64,000 nt of DNA from JACKAQ01 sp965227145 (GTDB lineage Bacteria > Calditrichota > Calditrichia > RBG-13-44-9 > J075), in contig OZ245730.1 of the NCBI GenBank assembly GCA_965227145.1, positions 5,828,001-5,892,000 on the forward strand, written 5' to 3'. The translations under genes and the position numbers were made by a program. Position 1 is the first letter of the stretch, and the number at the start of each line of letters is the position of its first letter. A model generated the notes under the pieces. It had not been told where the DNA came from and did not search any database. It worked only from the letters and a program-made list of their open reading frames with translations. Positions 42,181 through 50,553 of this stretch are shown one piece after another.

Positions 42181-43186
42181 CTTCTTTACCTCGTCCGGTT
42201 ATGATAATTTCACCTTCTTCTTCAAGCTGCTTGACCACTTCGATAATCTTGCGTTGGGATTCTTCCACCTCTTTCAGGCGAACCGGCCCCATCACGTCCA
42301 AATCTTCCCGGAGCAAAGCCGAGGCACGTTCGGACATATTTTTGAGAATTTTCTCTTTGACAGATTCTTCCGCAGCTTTGAGCGCCAGCGCGAGGTCTTT
42401 TTTGTCCACGTTTTTGAGCACTTTTTGAATACCGCGATCGTCGATCATCACCAGATCTTCAAAGACGAACATTTGACCTTTCACCTCCATCGCCATTTCC
42501 GGGTCCATTTCTTCCAGATGCGCGAGGATGGTTTTTTCGGTCATTTTGTTGGCCTGGTTGAGGATTTGCGCCAACGCCGATGCACCACCGGTGTTGCTCA
42601 GGTCTTCGGAAATAACGCTTTCGGCGAGCGAATCAATCACTTCTTCCACCTGGCGCAGCAGTTGCGGCGATATTTTGCCCAGCGTCGCGATGCGATATGC
42701 GACATCCACCCGTAATTCTTCTGGGAATTCCGCCAGCACATCCGCCGTTTGATCCGGTTTGAGGTATGATAAAATTAATGCAATCGTTTGCGGGTGCTCT
42801 TTTATTAAAAAGTTAACCAACTGGCTGGAATCGGCTTTCTGCAAAGTCGTAAAGCCGCGAACCTGCATGGAACTGCGAATTTTTTCCACCAGATCCTTTG
42901 CTTCGTTTATGCCAAATGCTTTTTCTAAAACGGTTTGCGCAAAATCCAAACCACCGGTTGCCACGTACTCCCGCGCTTTTATCATCTGCATAAATTCGTC
43001 ATTCACCTGATTGATGGATGACGAAAGCACCGAGTCAATTTTGGCGATTTCCAGACTGATCCGCATGATTTCCTGTTTGGTCAGATTCTGGAAAACGTGT
43101 GCAGCGGTTTCCTCGTCCATGGATATCAATAAGATGGCCGCTTTCCGCAGACCACTTACGACTTCATTTTCTTCTATTTTAGCCAT
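42164..43186 (-). CDS. fliG: flagellar motor switch protein FliG
   Basis: A 340-residue rotor protein that contacts FliF, FliM and the stator. N-domain: RKAAILLISMDEETAAHVFQ. Middle domain: EHPQTIALILSYLKPDQTAD, with the EHPQ motif. C-domain: MFVFEDLVMIDDRGIQKVLK followed by NVDKKDLALALKAAEE, which holds the charged residues that face the stator. The length is normal. It is 24 bases after fliF. It was called from all three domains, so confidence is high. Confidence 0.97.
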   Translation of the reverse strand: MAKIEENEVVSGLRKAAILLISMDEETAAHVFQNLTKQEIMRISLEIAKIDSVLSSSINQVNDEFMQMIKAREYVATGGLDFAQTVLEKAFGINEAKDLVEKIRSSMQVRGFTTLQKADSSQLVNFLIKEHPQTIALILSYLKPDQTADVLAEFPEELRVDVAYRIATLGKISPQLLRQVEEVIDSLAESVISEDLSNTGGASALAQILNQANKMTEKTILAHLEEMDPEMAMEVKGQMFVFEDLVMIDDRGIQKVLKNVDKKDLALALKAAEESVKEKILKNMSERASALLREDLDVMGPVRLKEVEESQRKIIEVVKQLEEEGEIIITGRGKEDVVIA

Positions 43187-43210
43187 CTAAAACCCTCATC
43201 ATCCCGTTAA

Positions 43211-44815
43211 TTATAATTCTTCATCTTCCATCAGCCAAACCTTGATCAAACGCGTTGCAACATCAGGGTGCTGGCGAACATAATGCTGCACTTGATCGTA
43301 CTGCAAGTTACGCTTTTGTGCAGTTTTGAAGAATTCATCGGACATTACTACTTCATCATCATCCTGTTCACCACCGGAAAGGGCGTGGTTGTGTTCTGCT
43401 GATTTCATTGCTTTGACATCCTTGTCTTTTTCTTCTTCTAAAATTTGCTGTATTTGTAATTGAATTTCATCGCCGCGTGATTTCGCCGAAGTCAGTATGG
43501 ATCGAACCAGAAAAATGCCCATCAGCAACGCAATGCCGATCACCACTTTTTCGATAATATCCATCGGATCGCCCCACCACGGCATCACTTCCAAATCTTC
43601 CTCAACAGACGGATCGAACTGCATGTTGACAATCGAAAACTGGTCGCTGCGGTTGTTATCGAATCCCACTGCCATTTTTACCAATTGTTCAAGTTGTTGC
43701 ATTTCCTGTGCGTCGCGGGGTAAAAATGTGGTTTCGGTGTTGCCGTCGGGATCTGTTTTTACATCCGGTTTATTGTTGACCATCACTGCCACCGAAATCC
43801 GGTCGATGTTGCCGACGCCTTCAACAATCCGTTGAATGGATTTGCTGGTTTCGTAGTTGGTAACCGTATTGGATGACGAGCTGCCGCCAGTGCCGGCGTT
43901 GGGATCGCCGGGTTGGGTTTGCTCGCTGGTTTCCTCGCTGATGGTTACGGTGCGATCCGGGTCCACATCGTGAATGGTTTTTTCAACTTGCGACCAATTG
44001 AGCGCGGCATTCACCTGAACGGTTGCATTGCCGGCACCCACCCGTTTTTCGAGCACTGCCAACGCTTTTTGTTCCAGATCGTGCTCAACGCGGCGGCTGA
44101 AAGCGAGCTGGTCGCTGCTCATTGCCATGTTGTCATCCGGGCTGCTGTTGGAACTGAGGATGCGTCCGCGGGTATCGGTTATGGTAATATTTTCCGGTTC
44201 CAAACCTTCCACGCTGTTGGCAACCAAATGCCCGATGGCTTCGATTGTCATATCCGTCGGGCGGGCTTTGCGGCGCAACTGTAACTGAACAGATGCGGTG
44301 GGTACTTTTTGATCTTTCTCAAACAGCCGTTCTTTGGGAATCACAATCATTACGTTTGCGTTTTCCACACCTTCGATGCTGCGGATGGTTTTCACCAATT
44401 CGCCTTCGATGGCCCGTTTATAGGTAATCTGCTGCTGAAATTCCGTGATGCCCAACTCCTGACGATCGAACAATTCGTAACCGACAGTGCCGGATTCCGG
44501 CAAACCGTCTCTGGCGAATTCCACCCGCAGGTCGTACACCCGTCCGGATGGGACCATTACCGTGCGGCCGCCGTTTTCCAATTTATAATCGATGCTTTGT
44601 TCACGAAGCCGGTCAACAATTTCGCCGGCATCTTTTGGGGATAAATCGCTGAACAGCGGTTCGTAAGGCGGGGAGCTGGTGAGCACCAGCATCAGAATTG
44701 TCGCTGCCAGAAAAACAACGGCAATCCCTGCAAAAATAATACGTTGTGTGTTGTTTAACCGAGCAAAAAACTGGTTAACCTGAAACCAAATTCTGTTGAA
44801 TGACTCTCCCATCAC
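43211..44815 (-). CDS. fliF: flagellar MS-ring protein FliF
   Basis: A 534-residue membrane protein forming the MS ring. TM1 lies near residues 25-47 (IIFAGIAVVFLAATILMLVL) and TM2 near 435-455 (IIEKVVIGIALLMGIFLVRS). The ring-building segments include YEPLFSDLSPKDAGEIVDRL, GYELFDRQELGITEFQQQIT and GVENANVMIVIPKERLF. The cytoplasmic tail (DEFFKTAQKRNLQYDQVQHY followed by VRQHPDVATRLIKVWL) is the FliG-binding end. The length is at the usual value. Confidence 0.97.
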   Translation of the reverse strand: MMGESFNRIWFQVNQFFARLNNTQRIIFAGIAVVFLAATILMLVLTSSPPYEPLFSDLSPKDAGEIVDRLREQSIDYKLENGGRTVMVPSGRVYDLRVEFARDGLPESGTVGYELFDRQELGITEFQQQITYKRAIEGELVKTIRSIEGVENANVMIVIPKERLFEKDQKVPTASVQLQLRRKARPTDMTIEAIGHLVANSVEGLEPENITITDTRGRILSSNSSPDDNMAMSSDQLAFSRRVEHDLEQKALAVLEKRVGAGNATVQVNAALNWSQVEKTIHDVDPDRTVTISEETSEQTQPGDPNAGTGGSSSSNTVTNYETSKSIQRIVEGVGNIDRISVAVMVNNKPDVKTDPDGNTETTFLPRDAQEMQQLEQLVKMAVGFDNNRSDQFSIVNMQFDPSVEEDLEVMPWWGDPMDIIEKVVIGIALLMGIFLVRSILTSAKSRGDEIQLQIQQILEEEKDKDVKAMKSAEHNHALSGGEQDDDEVVMSDEFFKTAQKRNLQYDQVQHYVRQHPDVATRLIKVWLMEDEEL

Positions 44816-44906
44816 CGAGACATCCTTGTAAGTTTAATTCCTTGAATTCTACCGTAAACGCCGCAGAAAATTAGGTCGGGCGTTTATTTACAAATCAGTT
44901 ACGAGC

Positions 44907-45200
44907 TTACATTTGCATCCGCATAATTTCCTGATATCCTTCGAACAGGCGGTTGCGAACTTCCAGCATCAATTCCATTCCCAGCCGTGCTTTTTCCGTT
45001 GCCATCATAACCTGATGCAAATCGGAAACTTCGCCGCGGACAAACATTTCCGTAGCGTTAACAGATTCTTTTTGCAATTCGTTGATCTGGTTGATCGCCT
45101 GGTTAAGGGTATCGCTGAAATCGGTGTCTGTTGCGCCGGAAACCGGGGACAATCCGGCTTGCATTCCATTGATCGCGCTTGCCGCAATTTTATTAATCAT
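44907..45200 (-). CDS. fliE: flagellar hook-basal body complex protein FliE
   Basis: A 97-residue export substrate linking the MS ring to the rod. The C-terminal block HQVMMATEKARLGMELMLEV followed by RNRLFEGYQEIMRMQM is diagnostic. The N-terminus ASAINGMQAGLSPV and FSDTLNQAINQINELQKESV fit the family. The length is standard. It lies between an unknown gene and fliF. Confidence 0.96.
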   Translation of the reverse strand: MINKIAASAINGMQAGLSPVSGATDTDFSDTLNQAINQINELQKESVNATEMFVRGEVSDLHQVMMATEKARLGMELMLEVRNRLFEGYQEIMRMQM

Positions 45201-45240
45201 TTCAAATTCTCCGCTGTTTTTAGCGTCTGTTAGTGTCGGG

Positions 45241-45582
45241 TTAACCCTTTACGTCGATCAGTTTACCTTTTTCGTGGTTTACTTTTTCGCGTTGATCGGT
45301 ATATGCCTGTATTTCTTTCCGTGATTTGGGGAACAAGTTTTCGAAAAATGCCTGCTCGCGGGCGGTTAATCCCACCAGTGGTTTAAAATTTTGGGGGATG
45401 TTGATCCGGGCTTCAGAACTGTTTTCCGCTTGTTGTTCCTGAACAGCCGTTTTTACAACCGGTTGATCATTCTTAACTTTAGTAACTTCCGGGCGTTCCC
45501 GGACGTTCTCAACCGAATGATGCAAGTTTTGAACAGCGTTGGTAACGGCGTTCTGGAGAATGTTACTTACCTTCATATTCAT
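45241..45582 (-). CDS. unknown protein in flagellar operon 2
   Basis: A 113-residue hydrophilic protein, not recognised. The ATG at 45582 is chosen because a GGAG site lies 6 bases upstream; nearby in-frame starts at 45597 and 45576 are possible. It begins with an amphipathic stretch (NILQNAVTNAVQNLHHSVEN), has a charged disordered middle, and ends with a compact block (LTAREQAFFENLFPKSRKEI). No signal or membrane segment. Position between flgC and fliE suggests a flagellar chaperone or assembly factor, but that is a guess from context. Confidence 0.7.
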   Translation of the reverse strand: MNMKVSNILQNAVTNAVQNLHHSVENVRERPEVTKVKNDQPVVKTAVQEQQAENSSEARINIPQNFKPLVGLTAREQAFFENLFPKSRKEIQAYTDQREKVNHEKGKLIDVKG

Positions 45583-45769
45583 CAGTCGCTCCAGCATTCA
45601 AGTATTTTCAGGATGTATAATTGCAGCTATGGTGTTGCTGCCGTTAATTAGCATCTTTTTTACGGCATTTTGAATGAACAAAAAGCCAATAGTTGAAGTT
45701 ATGTATAAGCTTCACCCATCGGCATATCTTTTGGTACAGATTAGCGGAAAAATTCAATTTCTTCCGGAA

Positions 45770-46267
45770 TCAGATATCCAAAGCCCGTTTCGCCATATCC
45801 TTTGCTGCTTCGATGCTGCTCAGGTTTGCCTCGTAAGCGCGGGAGGCGTTGATCATATCCACCATTTCCGTAACAACATTAATATTCGGTTTCAGGACGT
45901 AGCCCTCCGCATCCGCATCCGGATGGGCGGGATCGTATATCCGCAGAAAATCGCTCTGATCTTCTTCGATATTCGCCTGAACACTATTGTAATTATTGTT
46001 GCTCAGTTGGTGGCTGTGTTGGGAAAACGGGAAATGCCGACGATTGGTTTGTTTCAATTCCAACTTTGCATTGTTCAACACACCGTCAAAATCTGTCGTG
46101 TTTTCGGCTTCCATCACCGCAATTTTGCGGCGATACGGTTCACCGGACTCGGTGCGCGTCGTATTTGCGTTGGCAATATTGGAAGAAACTGCATTCAGCT
46201 TGTTTCGCTGCGCGCTTAATCCGCTTGCCGATATGTTTAACGACGTAAAAATAGATTGAACCTTCAT
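45770..46267 (-). CDS. flgC: flagellar proximal rod protein FlgC
   Basis: A 165-residue rod subunit. N-terminal motif: SLNISASGLSAQRNKLNAVS followed by SNIANANTTRTESGEPYRRK. C-terminal motif: VTEMVDMINASRAYEANLSS followed by IEAAKDMAKRALDI. It is slightly longer than most FlgC because of a central insertion rich in charged residues. An AAGGAT site precedes the ATG. Exported through the flagellar apparatus, so no signal peptide. Confidence 0.96.
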   Translation of the reverse strand: MKVQSIFTSLNISASGLSAQRNKLNAVSSNIANANTTRTESGEPYRRKIAVMEAENTTDFDGVLNNAKLELKQTNRRHFPFSQHSHQLSNNNYNSVQANIEEDQSDFLRIYDPAHPDADAEGYVLKPNINVVTEMVDMINASRAYEANLSSIEAAKDMAKRALDI

Positions 46268-46374
46268 AATTCATCCTTGAAAATTATGTCGAACTTTCCG
46301 TAGTCAATTAAACGGTGGCTTCTCAGCCTGGCCGTATGTATTGTTGAAGTTGATCCGTGCAGCGTTTTGCAAGA

Positions 46375-46407
46375 CAGTCGTTGGATAACCGTTAAACCCA
46401 ACGACTG
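46375..46407. repeat. hairpin in the unusually long flgB-flgC gap
   Basis: CAGTCGTTGG (46375-46384) and CCAACGACTG (46398-46407) pair perfectly. No T-tract follows on the minus strand, so it is not a normal terminator; it could be an RNA-processing or stability element in the flgBC transcript. Confidence 0.6.
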
Positions 46408-46443
46408 GCAAGCATTCCAAAAAAGCCCTGAAAAGGGTGGTGA

Positions 46444-46863
46444 TTAACGGTCGTAACGTCCTTTGATGCTGGCGCGAAGCGTTGTAAACTGCCCGCTTAC
46501 CAAACGGCTGGCGTAAGCAAACTGAATCTCGTTTTTCGCCTGGTCAACAATTTCCTGATCGATATTAACATTGTTGACACCGCTGTGCAATTCATCAGAC
46601 ATATCTTCCGTCATCTCCGGTTGAATCTCCCTGACCCGTAATCTCCCCAGGGGCATGTGTTTATCATTGGTTCTTCGCCCGACCAGACGCTGACCCATCT
46701 GCTCTTGCAATTTGTCCTCAAAGCTCACTTCCCTGCGACGAAATCCGGCTGTGCCGATGTTGGCGATATTGGTCGCTATCGCTTTCTGGCGAGCCGAGTA
46801 AACATCCAATGCCTTACTGAGAATGGGCACATTTGTTTGATCGAGAACAAGATTTTTTATCAT
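46444..46863 (-). CDS. flgB: flagellar proximal rod protein FlgB
   Basis: A 139-residue rod subunit and first gene of flagellar operon 2. The ATG at 46863 is used because GGAGG lies just upstream (the alternative ATG at 46875 would contain that site). N-terminal: LSKALDVYSARQKAIATNIA followed by NIGTAGFRRREVSFEDKLQE. C-terminal: VNNVNIDQEIVDQAKNEIQF followed by AYASRLVSGQFTTLRASIKG. A sigma-54 promoter precedes it. Confidence 0.96.
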   Translation of the reverse strand: MIKNLVLDQTNVPILSKALDVYSARQKAIATNIANIGTAGFRRREVSFEDKLQEQMGQRLVGRRTNDKHMPLGRLRVREIQPEMTEDMSDELHSGVNNVNIDQEIVDQAKNEIQFAYASRLVSGQFTTLRASIKGRYDR

Positions 46864-46896
46864 TACAGCCTCCATGCGTTATTCGCCAAGTTATTC

Positions 46897-46912
46897 AGCA
46901 ATCCTCATGCCA
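46897..46912 (-). promoter_or_regulatory. sigma-54 promoter of flagellar operon 2
   Basis: On the minus strand: TGGCATG, four bases (AGGA), TTGCT. This matches the -24/-12 consensus with exact spacing and lies 33 bases before the flgB start. Confidence 0.85.
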
Positions 46913-47161
46913 TAACCGGTTGATGGATGTGGGGATTGTTGTTAAGTTGTTAAAAATCATACAAATATATCTCGTGTGAAAAATCGTGCGTCGCTGATTT
47001 CGTCGGTTCCGGGTCGCGAGAATCAACACTTTTGTTGAGATTTCCGGCATTCATCGCCGAAAACTGCTACGCCATATAATGGTCGGGCTTCTTTCGGGAA
47101 AGTGTATGTGAAGAAAATATTTTTTTCTCCTGTTTCTCAAAAAAAATCGCCAAATTCGCAC

Positions 47162-48106
47162 ATGGACGATATCATTCAACAACATGCGGTTTACAGCGAT
47201 TCCGATCGCCGGGCGTTAAAATTGGCAATGTCGCTTTCGCTGCTGATCGGTTTCCTGATGCTGGCCATTAAAACGGGCGCATATATGCTAACCGGATCTG
47301 CCGCAATTTTGAGCGATGCAGCGGAATCGGTTGTTCACGTTGCGGCGGTAGCTTTTGCTTTTTACAGCCTTTGGCTGTCTTTCAAGCCTGCGGATGCCAC
47401 CCATTTGTATGGTCACGAGAAAATCGGGTTTTTCTCTGCGGGAGTGGAAGGCGCGTTAATCATCATTGCTGCATTTTACATTATATATGTAGCTGCTGAA
47501 AAATGGATCACCGGTTTGTATCTTGAAAATCTGGGCACGGGAACCATCCTTACCGCAGCGGCGATGGTCATTAATGCCCTGCTGGGCGGATATCTGGTAT
47601 GGCTCGGCAAAAAAAAGCATTCGCTGATTCTGGAAGCTAATGGCAAACACGTGCTCACCGATTCATGGACAAGTTTGGGTGTGTTGGTCGGATTGGGGCT
47701 GACGCTGCTGACCGGCTGGTTGCCGTGGGACCCGATTTGCGCCATTCTGGTGGCGCTGAATATTTTATATTCCGGGTTTGGGCTGATTCACAAAAGCATT
47801 GAGGGATTGATGGATACAGCCAACCCAACAGTTCAGCAATCATTGGAAAATATACTTTCCGAGGAATCCGAAAAATACGGGATTCGATATCACGAATTGA
47901 AGCATCGCAGTTTGGGGAGTACCTATTGGGTGGAAGTGCACCTGCTGTTTCCGGGTGATTTGTCCATTCGCGAAGCGCACCGGATAGCCACGGAAATTGA
48001 AAATCGTATCGAAGGCTCGCTGAAGCCATCCGCGGTGGTATCCACCCATCTCGAATCCATCGAGGATCACAGCGAAGTGCACGAAAACAATCGCCACAAT
48101 TTGTAA
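47162..48106 (+). CDS. cation diffusion facilitator (CDF) metal transporter
   Basis: A 314-residue inner-membrane exporter of divalent metal using the proton gradient. Six membrane helices can be traced (for example LAMSLSLLIGFLMLAIKTGA, ALIIIAAFYIIYVAAEKWIT, DPICAILVALNILYSGFGLI). A C-terminal cytoplasmic domain follows (HELKHRSLGSTYWVEVHLLF). Site residues: TM2 has ESVVH where many members have DxxxD, and TM5 has HVLTD (HxxxD). The metal is therefore uncertain (Zn is common). The ATG at 47162 is preferred; GTG at 47102 would add 20 residues without family support. Confidence 0.9.
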   Translation: MDDIIQQHAVYSDSDRRALKLAMSLSLLIGFLMLAIKTGAYMLTGSAAILSDAAESVVHVAAVAFAFYSLWLSFKPADATHLYGHEKIGFFSAGVEGALIIIAAFYIIYVAAEKWITGLYLENLGTGTILTAAAMVINALLGGYLVWLGKKKHSLILEANGKHVLTDSWTSLGVLVGLGLTLLTGWLPWDPICAILVALNILYSGFGLIHKSIEGLMDTANPTVQQSLENILSEESEKYGIRYHELKHRSLGSTYWVEVHLLFPGDLSIREAHRIATEIENRIEGSLKPSAVVSTHLESIEDHSEVHENNRHNL

Positions 48107-48180
48107 CTGTCGAAAAAATCTACATTCGCGGTTGATGTGTTCGTTGGGAATTTTTTATTCGCCGCGCAGCGTTTGGCTGT

Positions 48181-48468
48181 TTATTGCGGTGTTGGACGAA
48201 AAATCATCAACAGCACGCTCGTCAATATCCAGATCACAGCCAAAATCGCGTTGTATCGCGTCAATTTTTCCTGCGGCAGTTGAAACGCGCCGGCAATGCT
48301 CGCAAATGCGCCGATAAACGCACCGACCATCACGGCATTTAACACCGCAAACATACCATCTATCGCCGGCGGGTTTTCAAATAATTTTGAACGGATGGCG
48401 CCGCCCAGCAATCCACCGGTTATCACACCTTGAACCACCAGCAAAATTTTTAGCAACACTGTTTTCAT
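48181..48468 (-). CDS. small integral membrane protein of unknown function
   Basis: A 95-residue protein with three hydrophobic helices (LLKILLVVQGVITGGLLGGA, FAVLNAVMVGAFIGAFASIA, AILAVIWILTSVLLMIF). The ATG at 48468 has GGAG 9 bases upstream. No family recognised. It is an isolated minus-strand gene between the CDF transporter and the metallophosphoesterase. Confidence 0.65.
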   Translation of the reverse strand: MKTVLLKILLVVQGVITGGLLGGAIRSKLFENPPAIDGMFAVLNAVMVGAFIGAFASIAGAFQLPQEKLTRYNAILAVIWILTSVLLMIFRPTPQ

Positions 48469-48608
48469 CGCAGTCATCTCCGGCTGAAATTGGCTATTTT
48501 AATTTCAACAGGTTAACTATTTTGGGGCGAAAAAACAATGTTGTGATTTGCAAAACGGTCAGGCAAATCGTTCCGGAGATTTCTGATTTGGGAAAGTGCT
48601 ATTTTTTG

Positions 48609-48640
48609 TAAAAAACCGCCCGGAATAATCCCGGGCGGCT
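48609..48640 (-). terminator. rho-independent terminator of the metallophosphoesterase gene
   Basis: CCGCCCGG / CCGGGCGG stem (48616-48623 with 48631-48638); on the minus strand it is followed by six T. Confidence 0.9.
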
Positions 48641-48673
48641 GAGGTTGTGCTTTGCGCAATGATTGGACAAAAA

Positions 48674-50302
48674 TTAACGGGTCAGGGTCATTTTCTGGGT
48701 CTGGATTTCGTCGTTCGCTATCAGGCGATAAAAATAAACGCCGGAGGGCACCGGGGCGCCGCGCTGGTTGGTAGCATCCCAGTTGATGGCGTAGCTACCC
48801 GGTGCAAATTTATCGTTGATCAGCGTTTTCACCATTCTGCCGGCAACATCGGTAATTTCCAGCCGGACATCGTAGGTTGTATTGGCTGCTGCGGGCAGAT
48901 CGAACCGGATGGTGGTGTTCGGGTTGAACGGGTTGGGGAAATTGGCGTGCAGCGCGATGGTTTGCGGTAGCTGATCGTCATCGCGGGAAATGCCCACAAC
49001 ACCGCTGCCTTTTATCATTGTGAAATAATCCAGCGCATCGCCGGTGTCGTCGAGGAAGGTGAGATCGAGCTGATCCGCGTCGACATCCAGCACCACGGAG
49101 CCCAATTCCTCCAGCGAAACGAGCATCGCCGGGTGATCCAGATCGCCGCCGCTGGTTTTGCCGGAGCTGCCGGCAACCACGTACACCGCGCCTTCGTGCG
49201 GTGCCGGACCGAGCGTGGCTTTTTCGTATGCGCCGTCGTCGTCATTTTTGCCGTTGCCGCCATCGAGAATCATATCGTTGGTGAGCGATCCGGAATCTCC
49301 GTAATGGCTATCCAGTAAAAAGGAGCGTTCATACGAGTGGCTGTGTCCGGAAATAACCAGATCCACGCCGTAGCCTTCGAGAATCGGCACGGCATTTTCG
49401 CGCATTTCGATCAGCCGGTCTTCGTCGTCGGAATCGTGGCTGCCTTTGGTATATGGCGGATGATGCCAGTAGGCAATCGTCCAGTCCTGCTCATTTTGCG
49501 CGAGATCCTGATCCAGCCATTTCAGCATTTCGCCGTTGCTCGACCGGTCGATATCGTGCGAATTTAGGCAGATAAAGTGAATATTTGCATAATCGAACGA
49601 ATAATACGCCTCGGTTCCGCTGGCGAATCCGCCGGCTTCCGCGTTTCGCGGCAATGTGAAAATGTTGTAAAATACGCCGCTTTCATCTTCGGAATCGGCG
49701 CTTCCGGCATCGTGATTACCGAACGCCGGCCACAGCACGGATTTGTTGAGCATCTCCGGGTAAATGTCGAACAGATTTTCCTGATATTCATCATCCTGTC
49801 CGTCGTCGTAGGCGTTATCGCCAACCATCACCCACAAATCCGTGTGAACGGTGCCGGTGAAATTGTAATAGGCATCCCGCACATCCATCTGTTCCTGGTC
49901 ACCGGTGCCGGAATCGCCCAAAATCCAAATGCGCGATTTTTTCTGCGTGCCCACCGGCGGTGCGGTTACGAAAAAATAATTTGCATCGCTAACGACGCCA
50001 TCCGTGCTGCTGCCCACGGCGTAAAAATATTGGGTTTGGGGATCCAGCCCGGAAATTTCCACCGCGTGCTCGTCCGTGCTACCGGAAACATCCACCACCT
50101 GATCCAGATTTTGGGCATCTGTGCCGTAACGAACGCGGCTGTCTGTTTCCGCATCGGTGCGCCATCGAACCACGATACTGGTTGGCGTGCCAACCTGCAA
50201 ATACGGTCCGCGCGTCAAATTGACTTGCGAAAATCCCGGTGTTGATGCGCCGGTTAATGCCAGTAAAATGGCAATTATAATGCTATTAATAAATCGTTTC
50301 AT
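48674..50302 (-). CDS. secreted metallophosphoesterase (purple acid phosphatase-like) with C-terminal sorting tail
   Basis: A 542-residue exported protein; the signal peptide ends TPGFSQVN. Residues about 27-115 form a fibronectin-III-like domain as in purple acid phosphatases (LTRGPYLQVGTPTSIVVRWR followed by TDAETDSRVRYG). The catalytic domain shows WILGDSG, VMVGDNAYDDGQ, AFGNHD, YWHHPPY and SGHSHSYERSF, the five dinuclear-metal blocks. The tail FPNPFNPNTTIRFDLP ... GVYFYRLIANDEIQTQKMTL is the type IX-like sorting tail. It likely releases phosphate from organic phosphates outside the cell. A GGAGG site precedes the ATG. Confidence 0.93.
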   Translation of the reverse strand: MKRFINSIIIAILLALTGASTPGFSQVNLTRGPYLQVGTPTSIVVRWRTDAETDSRVRYGTDAQNLDQVVDVSGSTDEHAVEISGLDPQTQYFYAVGSSTDGVVSDANYFFVTAPPVGTQKKSRIWILGDSGTGDQEQMDVRDAYYNFTGTVHTDLWVMVGDNAYDDGQDDEYQENLFDIYPEMLNKSVLWPAFGNHDAGSADSEDESGVFYNIFTLPRNAEAGGFASGTEAYYSFDYANIHFICLNSHDIDRSSNGEMLKWLDQDLAQNEQDWTIAYWHHPPYTKGSHDSDDEDRLIEMRENAVPILEGYGVDLVISGHSHSYERSFLLDSHYGDSGSLTNDMILDGGNGKNDDDGAYEKATLGPAPHEGAVYVVAGSSGKTSGGDLDHPAMLVSLEELGSVVLDVDADQLDLTFLDDTGDALDYFTMIKGSGVVGISRDDDQLPQTIALHANFPNPFNPNTTIRFDLPAAANTTYDVRLEITDVAGRMVKTLINDKFAPGSYAINWDATNQRGAPVPSGVYFYRLIANDEIQTQKMTLTR

Positions 50303-50553
50303 CGATTACCTCCACAGTTAATCCAACTCGATTTACTGTAGAGATTAATTTTCAACGATTATGCCAAAAATGATAATTTGCGCGATTTCGTTGAAGAAAC
50401 GATCGATTGCTTGAAGGTTTAACCAATTGTTTATATTTTAGTTGAGGGAAATAAATCAGGTGATCCGAAACGGCGTTCGAGAGTTGAAATCTGAAAATTT
50501 GAGTGCGTGAATCGCGACAGTAACTGTGAATAAATTGCGCGGAAAATGAAAAT

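Noticed and set aside
47102..47161. GTG-initiated N-terminal extension of the CDF transporter
   Set aside because: The extra 20 residues are not typical for the family and no ribosome site is visible; the ATG at 47162 was preferred, though that site is also weak.
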